NCBI GenBank assembly: GCA_964388985.1
Contig: CAYMCJ010000062.1
Span: 1 to 5,002, forward strand
DNA from: CAYMCJ01 sp964388985
GTDB lineage: Bacteria; Patescibacteriota; Patescibacteriia; Patescibacteriales; CAYMCJ01
DNA: 5,002 bases
Reading direction: 5' to 3'
Shown here: piece by piece, positions 4,542 to 5,002 of the stretch
How the letters are laid out: every line of letters begins with the position of its first letter
How positions within the stretch are numbered: the stretch's first letter is position 1
Program-made: the position numbers and the translations under genes
The notes under the pieces: generated by a model
Databases searched by the model: none
What the model was told of the DNA's origin: nothing
Seen by the model: only the letters and a program-made list of their open reading frames with translations

Positions 4542-4739
4542 TTATATTTTTTTAACTTTATCAGCTGCCTGACCTTTGGGGGTATCTATTACTTCAAATT
4601 CAACTTTATCGCCTTCCTGCAGGGCGCTGAATTCAACGCCAGCCAAGCTGTTAGCGTGGAAGAATAAATCATCCCCGCCTTCATCTCGAGCGATAAAACC
4701 AAAATTTTTGTCAGTCAGTTTTTTAATTATTCCTGTCAT
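4542..4739 (-). CDS. csp: Cold-shock-domain protein (CspA family)
   Basis: This 65-residue protein is one complete cold-shock domain, the usual family length of 65-70. It folds as a five-stranded OB barrel that binds single-stranded RNA or DNA and acts in the cytoplasm as an RNA chaperone. RNP1 is K-N-F-G-F-I (11-16, consensus KGFGFI with G replaced by N) and RNP2 is L-F-F-H-A (25-29). The opening T-G-I-I-K-K-L and the ending P-K-G-Q-A-A-D-K-V also fit the family. It is transcribed alone: a strong promoter at 4834-4862, a leader of about 88 nt with a hairpin, and a bidirectional terminator 22 bases after the stop. No Shine-Dalgarno precedes the ATG; an AGGA lies about 27 bases upstream, too far for direct use unless the leader folds. 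Long structured leaders are typical of cold-induced csp genes, but whether this one is cold-regulated or constitutive cannot be read from the sequence. Confidence 0.95.
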   Translation of the reverse strand: MTGIIKKLTDKNFGFIARDEGGDDLFFHANSLAGVEFSALQEGDKVEFEVIDTPKGQAADKVKKI

Positions 4740-4827
4740 GGTTTTTTGTAATTAAATTAAAATGGATTCCTAATACAAATAGAAATCCGACTCTATTTCT
4801 ATATAAATGATATTAGTGTAAATCCTA
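4740..4827 (-). promoter_or_regulatory. Structured 5' leader of the cold-shock gene
   Basis: The predicted leader of about 88 nt carries a perfect 8-bp inverted repeat, ATAGAAAT (4779-4786) with ATTTCTAT (4795-4802), around an 8-nt loop. On the transcript, GGATT elements near 4786-4790 and 4821-4825 could each pair with AATCC near 4765-4769, suggesting alternative folds. Such a leader could work as a temperature-responsive switch, as in cspA mRNAs. No recognisable copy of the E. coli cold box is present, so the regulatory role is inferred. Confidence 0.4.
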
Positions 4828-4833
4828 ATGGTA

Positions 4834-4862
4834 AGTATAGCAGAAAGGTTGTTATTAGTCAA
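4834..4862 (-). promoter_or_regulatory. Strong sigma70-type promoter of the cold-shock gene
   Basis: On the minus strand TTGACT (4857-4862) and TATACT (4834-4839) are separated by exactly 17 nt. Each matches the consensus in five of six bases. Transcription would start near 4827. A weaker second candidate lies upstream (TTGCTA at 4910-4915, TATAAT at 4885-4890, 19-nt spacer). Confidence 0.8.
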
Positions 4863-4960
4863 TAGTTTTTGGTTTTTTTGCTTTATTATATTAGTATTTT
4901 CTTTATTTTTAGCAAATTTTAGCCGAAAAGCGCCATATAGGTTTATATTACCCGACCCGG

Positions 4961-4987
4961 TTGACAAATAATATAAATTATGATAAG
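4961..4987 (+). promoter_or_regulatory. Possible divergent promoter for a gene beyond the right edge
   Basis: A perfect -35 hexamer, TTGACA, lies at 4961-4966 on the plus strand. No good -10 sits at ideal spacing; GATAAG at 4982-4987 (15-nt spacer) is the best nearby match. No coding region follows before the window ends. If real, this promoter would be divergent from the cold-shock gene. The stretch 4863-4960 otherwise shows only AT-rich DNA. Confidence 0.2.
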
Positions 4988-5002
4988 TTTTTTAGTTATA
5001 TT

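Noticed and set aside
4770..4967. Minus-strand 65-codon reading frame upstream of the cold-shock gene
   Set aside because: It covers the strong csp promoter and leader, has AT-driven composition rich in N, I and K, no recognisable domain, and no ribosome site.

Overview
The window looks like a low-to-moderate GC bacterial genome fragment from a draft or metagenome assembly, with one run of exactly 100 N. The best guess for the organism is a Patescibacteria (Candidate Phyla Radiation, probably Parcubacteria-like) cell. This rests on recalled family resemblance, not on a search. The large secreted beta-helix protein ends in two copies of a 'GKLLLxVE...GQIxYxD' module, and the small secreted protein has a 'NDYEAWKK...' helical body. 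Both styles are familiar from those genomes.

Layout from left to right. Positions 1-250 hold a sigma70-type promoter with a dyad centred on its -10 box, then a strong Shine-Dalgarno. They serve a stand-alone ParB-family DNA-binding protein (251-1381, +) that lacks the usual GERR motif. A textbook terminator follows at 1426-1460. A bidirectional terminator at 1487-1519 separates it from a convergent small exported protein (1518-1883, -). Upstream of that gene lies a perfect 13-bp hairpin next to the assembly gap (1939-2038). To the right of the gap an AT-rich segment carries an extended -10 promoter. It drives a 19-codon upstream ORF (2191-2250) whose stop overlaps, as ATGA, the start of a 698-residue exported beta-helix / Ig-like / repeat-module protein (2247-4343, +). 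A GC-rich 73-bp palindromic element follows the stop and is flanked by near-identical 12-nt direct repeats. Next come a bidirectional terminator (4494-4520) and a convergent cold-shock-domain protein (4542-4739, -). That last gene has a long structured leader and a strong promoter (4834-4862).

The genes do not form one operon: each is a monocistronic unit bounded by its own terminator. The two exported proteins probably act at the cell surface, and the cold-shock protein is an RNA chaperone. The ParB-like gene, with different arginine codon use and a 23-nt near-direct repeat on each side, may be a foreign module. I see no tRNA, rRNA, CRISPR array, transposase or integrase, and no ParA partner in the window.
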